This document shows positions 27,197 to 35,707 of a DNA stretch of 64,000 nt, in pieces. The DNA lies in the NCBI GenBank assembly GCA_964245015.1, contig CAXTMA010000001.1, forward strand, positions 8,487 to 72,486. The letters are read 5' to 3'. Numbering within the stretch: position 1 is the stretch's first letter; each line of letters starts with the position of its first letter. The DNA is from RH-AL1 sp964245015 (lineage in GTDB: Bacteria > Pseudomonadota > Alphaproteobacteria > Rhizobiales > Beijerinckiaceae). Position numbers and translations under genes: made by a program. The notes below the pieces were generated by a model. That model searched no databases and had not been told where the DNA came from. It saw only the letters and a list, made by a program, of their open reading frames with translations.

Positions 27197-27913
27197 TCAA
27201 CACGATGTCCCGGCGGGCTTGACGACCGGTCCCGATCCGGCCTTCAAGCCGAAGGCGCGGGCGAGAAACAGGCCGGCATGGGACAGGGCGGCCTCGTCGA
27301 TGCTGTGGGCGATGCCGACCGACAGGTGCCATTGGCAGGGCACGCCGGCCCCGGCCAGTTCCTCGGCGGAGTTGAACAGAGCGTCCGCGGGGATCACCTC
27401 ATCCTCGCTCCCGTGGGTCAGCAGCACATGCGGCGGGATCAAGCCGCCGTTCGTCCTGCCGCCCGCAAGATCGCCGCGCAGGTGCTCGGGCCCGACGAGC
27501 AGGCCGGAAAAGCCGACGATCGCCACCGGCGCCCTGCGCCGCCGCAGCCCGACGTGCAGCGCCATCATGGTACCCTGGCTGAAGCCGACGAGCGCGAGCT
27601 GGCTGTCGCCGAGCTGGTGACGCGCCAGCTCCGCGTCGAGAAAGGCGTCAAGCGCCGGTTGCGCTTCGTTGACGCCGGTCCAGCGCTCGCGCGGGTCGCG
27701 CGAGGTGAGGGGAAACCACTGTCGGCCGCCGGGCGCACCGGGGCAGGGGTCGGGCGCGTTGGGCGCGGCGATGGCGGCGTCGGGCAGCAGCTTCGCCCAC
27801 TGCTGGCCCAGCGCGACGAGGTCGCGGCCGTTGGCGCCGTAGCCGTGCAGCAGCACCACGAGCTGGCGCGGGCGGCTGCTGCCGGCGCGCGGCCCATCGA
27901 GCGGGGCGGCCAT
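27197..27913 (-). CDS. Phospholipase/carboxylesterase family alpha/beta hydrolase
   Basis: 238 residues. LLHGYGANGRDL (oxyanion region), nucleophile Ser112 in VGFSQGTMMAL, Asp171 in THGSEDEVIP and His203 in GIAHSID form the triad of the YpfH/carboxylesterase (Abhydrolase_2) family. It is soluble, with no signal peptide. It ends the minus-strand pair with the DNA glycosylase gene (one base between them), so the two are probably co-transcribed. Confidence 0.88.
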   Translation of the reverse strand: MAAPLDGPRAGSSRPRQLVVLLHGYGANGRDLVALGQQWAKLLPDAAIAAPNAPDPCPGAPGGRQWFPLTSRDPRERWTGVNEAQPALDAFLDAELARHQLGDSQLALVGFSQGTMMALHVGLRRRRAPVAIVGFSGLLVGPEHLRGDLAGGRTNGGLIPPHVLLTHGSEDEVIPADALFNSAEELAGAGVPCQWHLSVGIAHSIDEAALSHAGLFLARAFGLKAGSGPVVKPAGTSC

Positions 27914-27914
27914 G

Positions 27915-28727
27915 CTAAGCCATCCCTCGCCTGGTGCGGCTGCCGGCGCGGGTCGCCGGCGATGTTGCCTGCACGGCTGTTCCTTTCAAAGCTGCCTCGT
28001 TCAATGCTGCGCTCTCCAACGTCGCCGGGCGCGCACGCGCCACCGCGTAATAGGCCCAAAGGCAATGGGCGACGACCCCGCGCAGCGGGCGCCAGCGCTC
28101 GGCCAGAGTTTCAAGCGCCCTGGCATCCGGCCGGGCCGGCAGGCCGAGCACGAGCCGAGCCGCTTCCTGCAGGGCGAGGTCTCCGGCTGGCCAGGCGTCG
28201 CCGTGACCGAGGCAGAACAGGAGAAAGATGTCGGCCGTCCAAGGGCCGATGCCCTTGATCGCGCACAGCGCCGCATGGGCCACCTCGGCCCGCGCGGCGG
28301 CCAGCGCGGCGAAGTCGAGCCGGCCGTCGCCGACAGCCTCCGCGATCGCGCGCAGGGTCCGCGTCTTGCCGGCCGACAGGCCGCAAACCCGCAGCTCCCC
28401 ATCGGAAGCAGCCGCGATCGCCGCCGCGTCGAGGCAGGGGAAGCGGGCCTGCACCCTCGCGAAGATCGCCTCGGCGCTTGCCGTCGAGACCTGCTGCGCC
28501 ACCACGATGGCGGCGAGACCCTCGAAACCCGGGGCTCGGCGGCGCAGCCGGGGCTCGGCGCCGGCCGCGCGCAGCCTCGCCACGAACGCCTCGTCCAGGC
28601 TCGCCAGGGCTACGAGCGCGGCGGCGAAGGCCGGCTCGTCAGCCAGAACGGGCGCGCGCAGATGGCCTGCCACCGCGGGCGGAGACGCCGGGGTGCCGGA
28701 CAGCGATGCTTTTTTTCTTGGCGGCAC
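27915..28727 (-). CDS. alkA: DNA-3-methyladenine glycosylase II (AlkA type), start uncertain
   Basis: About 270 residues. It has the HhH-GPD fold: EGLAAIVVAQQVSTASAEAI, then the helix-hairpin-helix IKGIGPWTADIFLLFCLG with the catalytic Asp a little further on (GDLALQEA). It removes alkylated bases. GTG 28727 is the usable start in this frame, but just upstream a better-looking N-terminus (ATG 28754, MVIEFDGFRRAAKKK) lies in another frame, and the two would join if the run of seven A at 28710-28716 (T on the plus strand) were one base shorter. So the gene may be frameshifted, slippage-controlled, or affected by a sequencing error. Confidence 0.85.
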   Translation of the reverse strand: MPPRKKASLSGTPASPPAVAGHLRAPVLADEPAFAAALVALASLDEAFVARLRAAGAEPRLRRRAPGFEGLAAIVVAQQVSTASAEAIFARVQARFPCLDAAAIAAASDGELRVCGLSAGKTRTLRAIAEAVGDGRLDFAALAAARAEVAHAALCAIKGIGPWTADIFLLFCLGHGDAWPAGDLALQEAARLVLGLPARPDARALETLAERWRPLRGVVAHCLWAYYAVARARPATLESAALNEAALKGTAVQATSPATRAGSRTRRGMA

Positions 28728-28813
28728 GCCGAAACCCGTCAAACTCGATGACCATGTCCGGGCCTGCGATGCGGCTCCGATCGGCCCGACACAGATAAGG
28801 CTGCGCCCGCCAT

Positions 28814-28871
28814 GCCGGCAAGCTGGGCCGGCAAGCTGGGCCGGCAAGCTGGGCCGGCAAGCCGGGCCGGC
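28814..28871. repeat. 13-bp tandem repeat, about 4.5 units
   Basis: Units of GCCGGCAAGCTGG repeated at 28814, 28827, 28840 and 28853 (last full unit has one change), plus a partial unit. It lies in the divergent gap between the glycosylase and gluQ, about 90 bases upstream of gluQ. Copy number could vary between strains. Confidence 0.85.
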
Positions 28872-28962
28872 GAATGCGACGAGATCGCGCCGGCCCATTG
28901 GCGAGTCCAACCTTGGCATTAACTATGACTGAGAAACGACTCGGCCAGGGATCGCAAGCTCA

Positions 28963-29880
28963 ATGACCTCGACCTTCGCCCGAACCGTCGCCCGCTTCGC
29001 GCCTTCACCCAACGGCTATCTGCACCTCGGGCACGCCTACTCCGCCCTGATGAACGGCCTGCTCGTCAAGGACACCGGCGGGCGCCTGCTTCTGCGCATG
29101 GAGAACATCGATACGACCCGCTGCCGGCCGGAGTTCGAGCGGGCGATCCTGGACGATCTCGGCTGGCTCGGCCTGAGCTGGGAGCGACCGGTGCGGCGCC
29201 AGTCCGATCACTTCCACGATTACGCCGAAGCGTTGCGCCGCTTGGAACGGCGCGGCCTCATCTATCCCTGCTTCTGCACGCGGGGCGACATCATGGCCGC
29301 CGTCGCCGGGCGGCCGAACTGGCCGAGCGATCCCGACGGCACGCCGCTCTATCCCGGCAGCTGCAAGCATTGCTCGGCCGAGCGCCGGGCCCAACGCTTC
29401 GCCGCCGGCGAGCGGGCGAGCTATCGTCTCGACATGGACCGAGCCCTACAGGTTCTCTGCGACACACCCGGCGGGGGCGGGCTGACCTGGGGTGAGTATC
29501 GCGGCGGCACCCATCGCTTCGAGGAGCAGGCGACGCCGGCGATCTGGGGCGATGCGGTGCTGTCGCGCCGCGACATCGCGACGAGCTACCATGTCGCCGT
29601 GGTCGTCGACGACGCGTCGCAGGGTGTGACCGACGTGGTGCGCGGCGAGGACCTGTTCATGGCGACCCACCTTCACCGCCTGCTGCAGGTGCTGCTGGAA
29701 CTGCCGGCGCCCAACTACCACCATCACGCCGTGCTACGCGACGGGTCGGGACAGAAGCTGTCAAAGAGCCTGCGCGCCAAGGCGTTGCGCGCTTTCCGCC
29801 AGGAGGGCCACTCGCGCGAGGCGGTAATGGCCCGCATCGGCCTGCCCCGCCTCGGTGCGGGCGTGCTGGCGAAAAGCTGA
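28963..29880 (+). CDS. gluQ: Glutamyl-Q tRNA(Asp) synthetase
   Basis: 305 residues, half the size of GluRS and lacking its anticodon-binding domain. The class I signatures are present: FAPSPNGYLHLGHAYSAL (HIGH-like) and QKLSKSLRAK (KMSKS-like). A zinc site is formed by CFC near residue 104 and CKHC. It glutamylates queuosine at the wobble base of tRNA-Asp. It is divergent from the glycosylase gene. Confidence 0.93.
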   Translation: MTSTFARTVARFAPSPNGYLHLGHAYSALMNGLLVKDTGGRLLLRMENIDTTRCRPEFERAILDDLGWLGLSWERPVRRQSDHFHDYAEALRRLERRGLIYPCFCTRGDIMAAVAGRPNWPSDPDGTPLYPGSCKHCSAERRAQRFAAGERASYRLDMDRALQVLCDTPGGGGLTWGEYRGGTHRFEEQATPAIWGDAVLSRRDIATSYHVAVVVDDASQGVTDVVRGEDLFMATHLHRLLQVLLELPAPNYHHHAVLRDGSGQKLSKSLRAKALRAFRQEGHSREAVMARIGLPRLGAGVLAKS

Positions 29881-29988
29881 CGCTTCTGCGTGCCGCGCTC
29901 GCCCAAGTCGCCTCGATGCCGGGCCTGCCGCTATCCGAAGCGCGGTTCAGCCGTGAACAGCAAGTCCTGCCACCGCTGCGACGATAAA

Positions 29989-30070
29989 AGCATCGGACCG
30001 AAAGTGCGCAGCGGTTTTCGGGCAAATCCGATGCGGCACAACAAGTCAGGGCATCGGACCGGATCCGACG
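29989..30070. repeat. Palindromic intergenic repeat, copy 2
   Basis: Full core: GCATCGGACCG, AAAGTGCGCAGCGGTTTTCG, AAATCCGATGC, ACAACAAGTCAG and a second GCATCGGACCGG. It ends within three bases of the stop codon of the minus-strand gene at 30073. Confidence 0.85.
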
Positions 30071-30072
30071 CT

Positions 30073-30333
30073 TTAGGCCTCCGCTCGCAAGCTCTTCAGC
30101 ATGCGCCGGGCAATGTTGCGGCACGCCTCGTCGTTCCTCGCTTCGCCGTGGTCGGGATCCCAAAGGTGGTCGAGACTGCCTTCGAGCTGGTCGAGCAGTT
30201 CGGGATGACGATGTGCGAGGAAGCGGATCGTTCCGAAGACGAGATGCTCCATCGCCATTTCCCGCCGCCTCGCATCGATGAGCTTGGGGTTGAGGTGATC
30301 GTCGGGCGACGTCTGGTTCTGGCTGTCTGACAT
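30073..30333 (-). CDS. Conserved small hypothetical protein
   Basis: 86 residues, soluble and charged: LNPKLIDARRREMAMEHLVF, RFLAHRHPELLDQLEGSLDH and RNIARRMLKSLRAEA. No family name comes to mind, but the composition and helix pattern are those of a real protein. It is the last minus-strand gene after cyoD (about 150 bases downstream). A palindromic repeat abuts its stop codon. Confidence 0.65.
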   Translation of the reverse strand: MSDSQNQTSPDDHLNPKLIDARRREMAMEHLVFGTIRFLAHRHPELLDQLEGSLDHLWDPDHGEARNDEACRNIARRMLKSLRAEA

Positions 30334-30482
30334 GGTGGCTCAACCCTCGAGGCATCCTGTGGTTCAGACGACCGGATCGCGCAGCCAGCCTGAGCCCGTC
30401 GGGCTCGAAACGCTCGGGATGATCGCCATCGAGGGCCCGTTGAGGCGGCTGCCGGAGCAGAGCCTCGCCATCGGCGAGGCGG

Positions 30483-30896
30483 TCAGTGCTGCATTTGCAT
30501 CGGCATCGGCATGCCGGCCGGGTTCACCGTCATGTTGCGGTTGAGGTGCGCCATGATCCATAGCGAGCCGCCGAGGAGCAGAACGACGATCAGCACGCCG
30601 AAGGCCAGCGCCATCACGTTGTTGATGTTGTCGGGGCCGGTGGTGATGTGGAGGAAGAAGACGAGGTGCACGCCCATCTGCGCGATGGCGAAGGTGATGA
30701 GGGCCACGGGGACGGCCGGTCCCCAGACGTAGTGGTACCTCAGCACGGAAAACGAGGCGAGCGTGAGGACCGTCGCCAGGGCGAGGCCGATCAGGTAGCC
30801 ACGGATACCAGCGCCGACGTCGTCCTCGCCGCCGAATTCGTCGCCGGGTGCGGTATCCGAGTGATGGCTCTCGTTGTGGCTGGTTGCGTCGGTCAT
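30483..30896 (-). CDS. cyoD: Cytochrome bo3 ubiquinol oxidase subunit IV
   Basis: 137 residues, three membrane helices, with the family core GYLIGLALATVLTLASF and QMGVHLVFFLHI. The N-terminus is His/Asp-rich and the C-terminus Met-rich (GMPMPMQMQH). It assists assembly of the oxidase. Last gene of the cyoABCD operon. Confidence 0.95.
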   Translation of the reverse strand: MTDATSHNESHHSDTAPGDEFGGEDDVGAGIRGYLIGLALATVLTLASFSVLRYHYVWGPAVPVALITFAIAQMGVHLVFFLHITTGPDNINNVMALAFGVLIVVLLLGGSLWIMAHLNRNMTVNPAGMPMPMQMQH

Positions 30897-30920
30897 GTCA
30901 GCGTTTCCTTGCGGAACTCC

Positions 30921-31649
30921 TCAGGCGAGCACGCCCATCAGGTAGACGATGGTGAAGACCGCCACCCAGATGATGTCGAGGGCGTGCCAGAACAGGGCGA
31001 AGCACATGGTGCGACGCACGATGTCGGCCCGGAACCCCTTGGCGAAGACCTGGGCCATCATGGTCAGCAGCCACATCAGGCCGGCGGTGACGTGCAGGCC
31101 GTGGCAGCCGACAAGGGTGAAGAAGGCGGTGAGGAAGGCCGAGCGGGTCGGACCGGCGCCTCGCGCGACCAGCTCGGCGAACTCCTTCATCTCCAACCCG
31201 AGGAAAAGAGCGCCGAAGGCGAAGGTGATCGCCATCGCGCCGTAGAAGGGTAGGGACTTGCGCGACACCAGCGCCAGGCTGGCGAGGCCGCAGGTGAAGC
31301 TCGACGCCAGCAGGCAAGCCGTTTCGATCGCGGTGTTGCTCAGATCGAACAGCTGGCGGCCGGTCGGACCGTCCGCCGTGCCGGTCTGCAGCACGGCATA
31401 CGCTGCGAAGAAGGCCGAGAACATGACGATGTCGGACAGGATGAACAGCCAGAAGCCGTAGCCGACGACGATGCGCTTGGACGACGGGCCGCCGGTCCCC
31501 CGGCCGGCTGCCTTCGACCCGCCCTCGCCGCCCGGCGCGTGACCGAGATGGTTGGGATCCCTGGGTTGTCGCCGGGATGGCTCGGCACCCAAACCGGCAC
31601 CCAAACCGGCACCCATGCCGGCACCCGGCTGGAATGCGGCGTCGCTCAC
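30921..31649 (-). CDS. cyoC: Cytochrome bo3 ubiquinol oxidase subunit III
   Basis: 242 residues with five membrane helices, as usual for CyoC (GFWLFILSDIVMFSAFFAAY; GCHGLHVTAGLMWLL). The first ~55 residues are a polar, Gly/Ala-rich extension with a GAGLGAGLG repeat, longer than in E. coli CyoC. ATG overlaps the cyoB stop (ATGA), implying coupled translation. Confidence 0.94.
   Translation of the reverse strand: MSDAAFQPGAGMGAGLGAGLGAEPSRRQPRDPNHLGHAPGGEGGSKAAGRGTGGPSSKRIVVGYGFWLFILSDIVMFSAFFAAYAVLQTGTADGPTGRQLFDLSNTAIETACLLASSFTCGLASLALVSRKSLPFYGAMAITFAFGALFLGLEMKEFAELVARGAGPTRSAFLTAFFTLVGCHGLHVTAGLMWLLTMMAQVFAKGFRADIVRRTMCFALFWHALDIIWVAVFTIVYLMGVLA
31583..31630. repeat. 12-bp in-frame tandem repeat inside cyoC
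   Basis: Four units of CGGCACCCAAAC (last two degenerate) on the plus strand. Being a multiple of three, they encode the Gly-Ala-Gly-x repeats at the N-terminus of CyoC, so copy changes would not break the frame. Confidence 0.8.
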
Positions 31650-33676
31650 GCGGCGACCTTGCGGCGCAGGCTGGTCAGGGCCTCCGTCCTGGTTGCGCGG
31701 TTTGCCCGATCGAGCTTGCCCACGACGTCGGCGGGGATCTCATATTCGACCCGATTGCGCCAGGCGAAGACGACGAAGGTGGCGAAGGCGCCGATGAGGC
31801 CGACGATGGCCAGCCACCAGATGTGCCAGATCATGGCGAAGCCGATCACCGTCGCGAAGAAGGCGCAGGTGAAGCCGGTCGGGTTGTTGAGCGGCATCTC
31901 TATGTGCTCGTAATCCGGTTCGTCTCGCAGGCGGGCCTGCTCGCGGGCCCGATGCTTGATCGCCCAATAGGCTTCTTCGCCGTGCACCTGCGGCAGGACG
32001 GCGAAGTTGAACACCGGCGGCGGCGAGGAGGTCGCCCATTCCAGCGAACGGCCATCCCACGGGTCGCCGGTTTCGTCGCGCAGGGCCTCGCGGTCGCGGA
32101 TCGACACCACGAGCTGGATGATCTGGCAGGCCACGCCGGCGGCGAGGATCAGCACGCCGAAGCCGGCGGCCAGCACCCAAGGGTGCCAAGCGGCGATGTC
32201 GTAGTGCTGCAGGCGCCGCGTCATGCCGAGCAGACCCAGCACGTACATCGGCAGGAACACGCCCACGAGTCCGGCCACCGCGAACCCAACCGCCGCCTTG
32301 CCCCAGCCCTCGTGGAGCTTGAAGCCGAACGCCTTGGGGAACCAGTAGGAATAGCCGGCAAAGGCGGCGAAGATCACCGACGACACCATGACGTTGTGGA
32401 AGTGCGCCACCAGGAACAGCGAATTATGGAGAACGAAGTCCGCCGGGGGCACGGCGAGCAGCACGCCTGTGGCCCCGCCCACCACGAAGGTCATGATGAA
32501 GCCCAGCGACCAAAGCATCGGCGTCGTGAAGCGGACGCGGCCGCCGTACATGGTGGCGAGCCAGTCGAACACCTTCACGCCGGTGGGCACGGCGATGATC
32601 ATGGATGTGATGCCGAAGATGCCGTTGACGTCGCCGCCGGCGCCCATGGTGAAGAAGTGGTGCAGCCAGACCATGAAGGCGAGCACGAAGATCGCCATGG
32701 TGGCGGCCACCATCGACCGGTAGCCGAACAGCGGCTTGCCCGAGAAGGTCGAGATCACCTCGGAGAAGATGCCGTAGGAGGGCAGCGCCAGGATGTACAC
32801 CTCGGGATGGCCCCACGCCCAGGCGAGGTTCATGAACATCATCGAGTTGCCGCCCATCTCGTCGGTGAAGAAATGGAAGCCGAGGTAGCGGTCGAGCGTC
32901 AGCATTGCGAGAACGGCGGTGAGGATGGGGAAGGCGGCGACGATGAGCAGGTTGCCGGCAAGTGCCGTCCAGCAGAATATCGGCATGCGCAGGTAGCTCA
33001 TTCCCGGCGCGCGCATCTTCAGGATGGTGGTGGTGAGATTGATGCCCGACATCAGCGTGCCGATACCGGAGATCTGCAGCGCGAAGAGGTAGTAGTCGAC
33101 GCCGACACCGGGCGAGTACTTCAGCTCCGACAGCGGCGGATAGGGTAGCCAGCCGGTGCGTGAGAACTCGCCGATGACGAGCGACATGTTGCACAGCAGG
33201 GCACCGGTGGCGGTGAGCCAGAACGCCACCGAGTTGAGGGTGGGAAAGGCGACGTCGCGGACGCCGAGCTGCAGCGGCAGGACGAAGTTCATCAACCCGA
33301 TGATGAACGGCATCGCGCCGAAGAAGATCATGATTGTGCCGTGCGCCGAGAAGATCTGGTTGTAGTGCTCGGGCGGGAGATAGCCCGCCGCCTTGTAGGC
33401 GAATTCCTGCTGCGAGCGCATCAGCACGACGTCGGAGAAGCCGCGGATCAGCATCACCAGGCCGAGGATCGTGTACATCACCCCGATGCGCTTGTGGTCG
33501 ACGGAGGTGATCCATTCGCGCCAGATGTAAGGGAAGTGCCCGGCGAACACGACCCAGCCGATCACGCCCGCTAAAATGAGCCCGACCACGCACGAGGCGA
33601 CGAGGGGGATGGGCTGGTCCAACGGGATGGCGGCGAGGGTGAGCTTGCCGAGCACGGGCACGCCGAACAGGGTCAT
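31646..33676 (-). CDS. cyoB: Cytochrome bo3 ubiquinol oxidase subunit I
   Basis: 676 residues, the catalytic heme-copper subunit. Heme and copper ligands match E. coli CyoB with an offset of six: His112 (AHGTIMIFF), His290 and Tyr294 (WGHPEVYI, His-Tyr cross-link), His339/His340 (WLHHFF) and the two His of VAHFHNV. It pumps protons while reducing oxygen. ATG 33676 follows an AGGACT site; the frame is open further upstream, but that part is not homologous. Confidence 0.96.
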   Translation of the reverse strand: MTLFGVPVLGKLTLAAIPLDQPIPLVASCVVGLILAGVIGWVVFAGHFPYIWREWITSVDHKRIGVMYTILGLVMLIRGFSDVVLMRSQQEFAYKAAGYLPPEHYNQIFSAHGTIMIFFGAMPFIIGLMNFVLPLQLGVRDVAFPTLNSVAFWLTATGALLCNMSLVIGEFSRTGWLPYPPLSELKYSPGVGVDYYLFALQISGIGTLMSGINLTTTILKMRAPGMSYLRMPIFCWTALAGNLLIVAAFPILTAVLAMLTLDRYLGFHFFTDEMGGNSMMFMNLAWAWGHPEVYILALPSYGIFSEVISTFSGKPLFGYRSMVAATMAIFVLAFMVWLHHFFTMGAGGDVNGIFGITSMIIAVPTGVKVFDWLATMYGGRVRFTTPMLWSLGFIMTFVVGGATGVLLAVPPADFVLHNSLFLVAHFHNVMVSSVIFAAFAGYSYWFPKAFGFKLHEGWGKAAVGFAVAGLVGVFLPMYVLGLLGMTRRLQHYDIAAWHPWVLAAGFGVLILAAGVACQIIQLVVSIRDREALRDETGDPWDGRSLEWATSSPPPVFNFAVLPQVHGEEAYWAIKHRAREQARLRDEPDYEHIEMPLNNPTGFTCAFFATVIGFAMIWHIWWLAIVGLIGAFATFVVFAWRNRVEYEIPADVVGKLDRANRATRTEALTSLRRKVAA

Positions 33677-33726
33677 GGGAGTCCTGTGGTGAAGGGGGAA
33701 GTGGTCGCGGCGGGATGCGGCACGGC

Positions 33727-34638
33727 TCAGCTGCCGCCCTTGGGCACGACATCGGGCTGACCGCTGGTGCTCTGCGCGGGGCCCGGTCCGGCCGGCACCT
33801 TTTCGGACACGATCCGGGTGAACAGTTCGGGAGCGACGGACGAATAGGTCATCGGCGGCACGGCGGTGCTCTGCTTTTCGAGGTCGCCGTAGGTGGCGTC
33901 GTCCAGCGTCGGCCCCTTGGACTGCGCCGCCTTGATCCAATCGTCGAAGGCGCCGTCAGACACGGAGCGCACGGGGAACGTCATGTCGGAGAAGCCGTCG
34001 CCGCTGAAATGCGTGGACAGGCCGAAGTAGCTGCCCTCGTGATCGGCCATCAGGTTGAGCTGCGAGGCCATGCCCTTCATCGTGTAGATCTGGCTGCCGA
34101 GGCGAGGCACGAAGAAAGAGTTCCACACGCCCGAGGACGACAGGTTGAAATGCACGGGCGTGCCGGCCGGCATCACCAGCTGGTTGACCGAGGCGACATG
34201 CTGCTCGGGGTAGATGAACAGCCATTTCCAGTCGAGCGACACCACCTGCACTTCCAGCGGCTTCTTGGCCGAGGCGATGGGAACCGCCGGATCGAGGTCG
34301 TGCGAGCCGACCCAGGCGATGCCGCCGAGGAAGATGATGGTGAGCAGCGGCACCGACCAGATCAGCAGCTCGACGCGGCCGGAATAGGCCCAATCCGGCC
34401 GGTAGGTCGCCTTGGCATTGCCTTGGCGGAACCACCAGGCCATCAGCGGCGTGGCGATGATGATCGGCCCGATGATCGCCAGCATGATGAAAGTGGCGTC
34501 GAGCAGGATGGTGCGTTCGGCCGCGCCGACCGGGCCGGCCGGATCGAGCAGGTTGCCCTCGCAGCCCGACAGGGCGAGAGCGGTGCCGATCAGGGCGCCG
34601 GTGCCGGTCAGACGGCCCGGCGCGAAACGGTCTGGCAC
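33727..34638 (-). CDS. cyoA: Cytochrome bo3 ubiquinol oxidase subunit II
   Basis: 303 residues from GTG 34638, preceded by GGAG seven bases upstream. A lipoprotein signal ends LALSGC, two membrane helices follow, and the periplasmic cupredoxin domain (SLDWKWLFIYPEQHVASVNQ) lacks the CuA cysteines, as in quinol rather than cytochrome c oxidases. First gene of the operon. The 558-base gap upstream (34639-35196) is divergent from the molybdenum hydroxylase genes and should hold both promoters. Confidence 0.95.
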   Translation of the reverse strand: MPDRFAPGRLTGTGALIGTALALSGCEGNLLDPAGPVGAAERTILLDATFIMLAIIGPIIIATPLMAWWFRQGNAKATYRPDWAYSGRVELLIWSVPLLTIIFLGGIAWVGSHDLDPAVPIASAKKPLEVQVVSLDWKWLFIYPEQHVASVNQLVMPAGTPVHFNLSSSGVWNSFFVPRLGSQIYTMKGMASQLNLMADHEGSYFGLSTHFSGDGFSDMTFPVRSVSDGAFDDWIKAAQSKGPTLDDATYGDLEKQSTAVPPMTYSSVAPELFTRIVSEKVPAGPGPAQSTSGQPDVVPKGGS

Positions 34639-35196
34639 GATATGGCTCCGTGGGAAGCGGATCGCCCGCCGGAAGGACGCCCGGCGATGCAAGCGGACAA
34701 AACGCCTCACGGGGCGGGAGTTCCGGCTGTTGAGCGCGGCATCGTGGGCTCCCTGTCGCAGCCCGGCTCGCCGACGGAACATCGCTGCGGGCTGATCGAG
34801 ATCCGATGGCGCTGACCTTTCAAGCGGGCTCCCCCTTTCGTCAAGTCGCGCGACGCCGCATGCGCCACCAGAAAGCGCTCCAGGCCGGCGACGGGAGAAC
34901 TGCTTCAGCGTTCGAAACGGAGATGGCCACCGCTGTCGGCCAGTAGTGGGTGCACATCTGTCGGCGCGGCAGCGCCTTGACTGGCGCATGAACGACGGGC
35001 GTTCCCGCGCCCGATACGCGACCGCCGCCTCCGTCCCACGGGACGATCCCCGTTCTGCCGCGCTTCAGGGCGCCTGCCTTGCGGACATGCGTGATTCGCA
35101 GCCGTGGAATGCGCGTTCGTGACCCTGCGCGCGCTCGGCAACCATGAGGGCGATGCCTTGTTAAAACGGCTCTGTTCGCTCAATGGAAGATGCCTG
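34639..35196. other. 558-base divergent regulatory gap (cyoA / molybdenum hydroxylase)
   Basis: No gene recognised. It separates two divergent operons and so must contain both promoters; I could not identify a specific operator in it. Confidence 0.45.
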
Positions 35197-35706
35197 ATGA
35201 CCGATGACGTCCGACCATCGGGAGCGCCGCTGCAGCTGCATCTCGACATCAACGGTCGCGCCTGCGCGCTCGCCGTCGACAGCCGCACGACCCTTCTCGA
35301 CGCCCTGCGCGAGCACCTCGGCCTGACCGGGACCAAGGTTGGCTGCAACCACGGCACCTGCGGGGCCTGCACCGTGCACGTCGACGGGCGCCGTCAGCTC
35401 AGCTGCCTGATGCTCGCCGCCATGGCGGAGGGCCGCCAGATCACCACGATCGAGGGCCTCGCCGCCAGCGACGGCACGCCGCATCCGATGCAGGCCGCCT
35501 TCGTCGCCCACGATGCGCTGCAGTGCGGCTACTGCACGCCGGGGCAGATCATGTCCGCGGTGGCCTGCGTCGCCGAAGGGCACGCCCGTAGCGACGACGA
35601 GATCCGCGAATTCATGAGCGGCAACCTGTGTCGCTGCGGCGCTTATCCCAACATCGTGTCGGCGATCCGCGAGGTCGCCGGATCAGCCGCCGGCGGGAGG
35701 GCCTGA
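35197..35706 (+). CDS. Molybdenum hydroxylase 2Fe-2S subunit (PaoA/aldehyde oxidase small subunit type)
   Basis: 169 residues. The plant-ferredoxin-type cluster is in GCNHGTCGACTVHVDG, and the second cluster uses CGYCTPGQ and NLCRCGAY, the standard two [2Fe-2S] pattern. There is no twin-arginine signal, unlike E. coli PaoA, so the enzyme is probably cytoplasmic. ATG 35197 follows GGAAGA; a longer frame to 35104 has no support. First of three linked genes. Confidence 0.93.
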   Translation: MTDDVRPSGAPLQLHLDINGRACALAVDSRTTLLDALREHLGLTGTKVGCNHGTCGACTVHVDGRRQLSCLMLAAMAEGRQITTIEGLAASDGTPHPMQAAFVAHDALQCGYCTPGQIMSAVACVAEGHARSDDEIREFMSGNLCRCGAYPNIVSAIREVAGSAAGGRA

Positions 35707-35707
35707 G

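Noticed and set aside
28814..28871. Regular short repeats considered as a CRISPR array
   Set aside because: Units are 13 bp and contiguous with no spacers, and no cas genes occur.
29890..29990. Short frame after gluQ with two CxxC pairs (CRAC, CHRC), like a tiny zinc ribbon
   Set aside because: No ribosome site, another frame in the same place is equally protein-like, and the frame runs straight into the palindromic repeat.
31577..33148. Long His/Glu-rich plus-strand frame opposite cyoB and cyoC
   Set aside because: Charge-rich composition comes from reading membrane-protein codons backwards; cyoB is certain on the minus strand.
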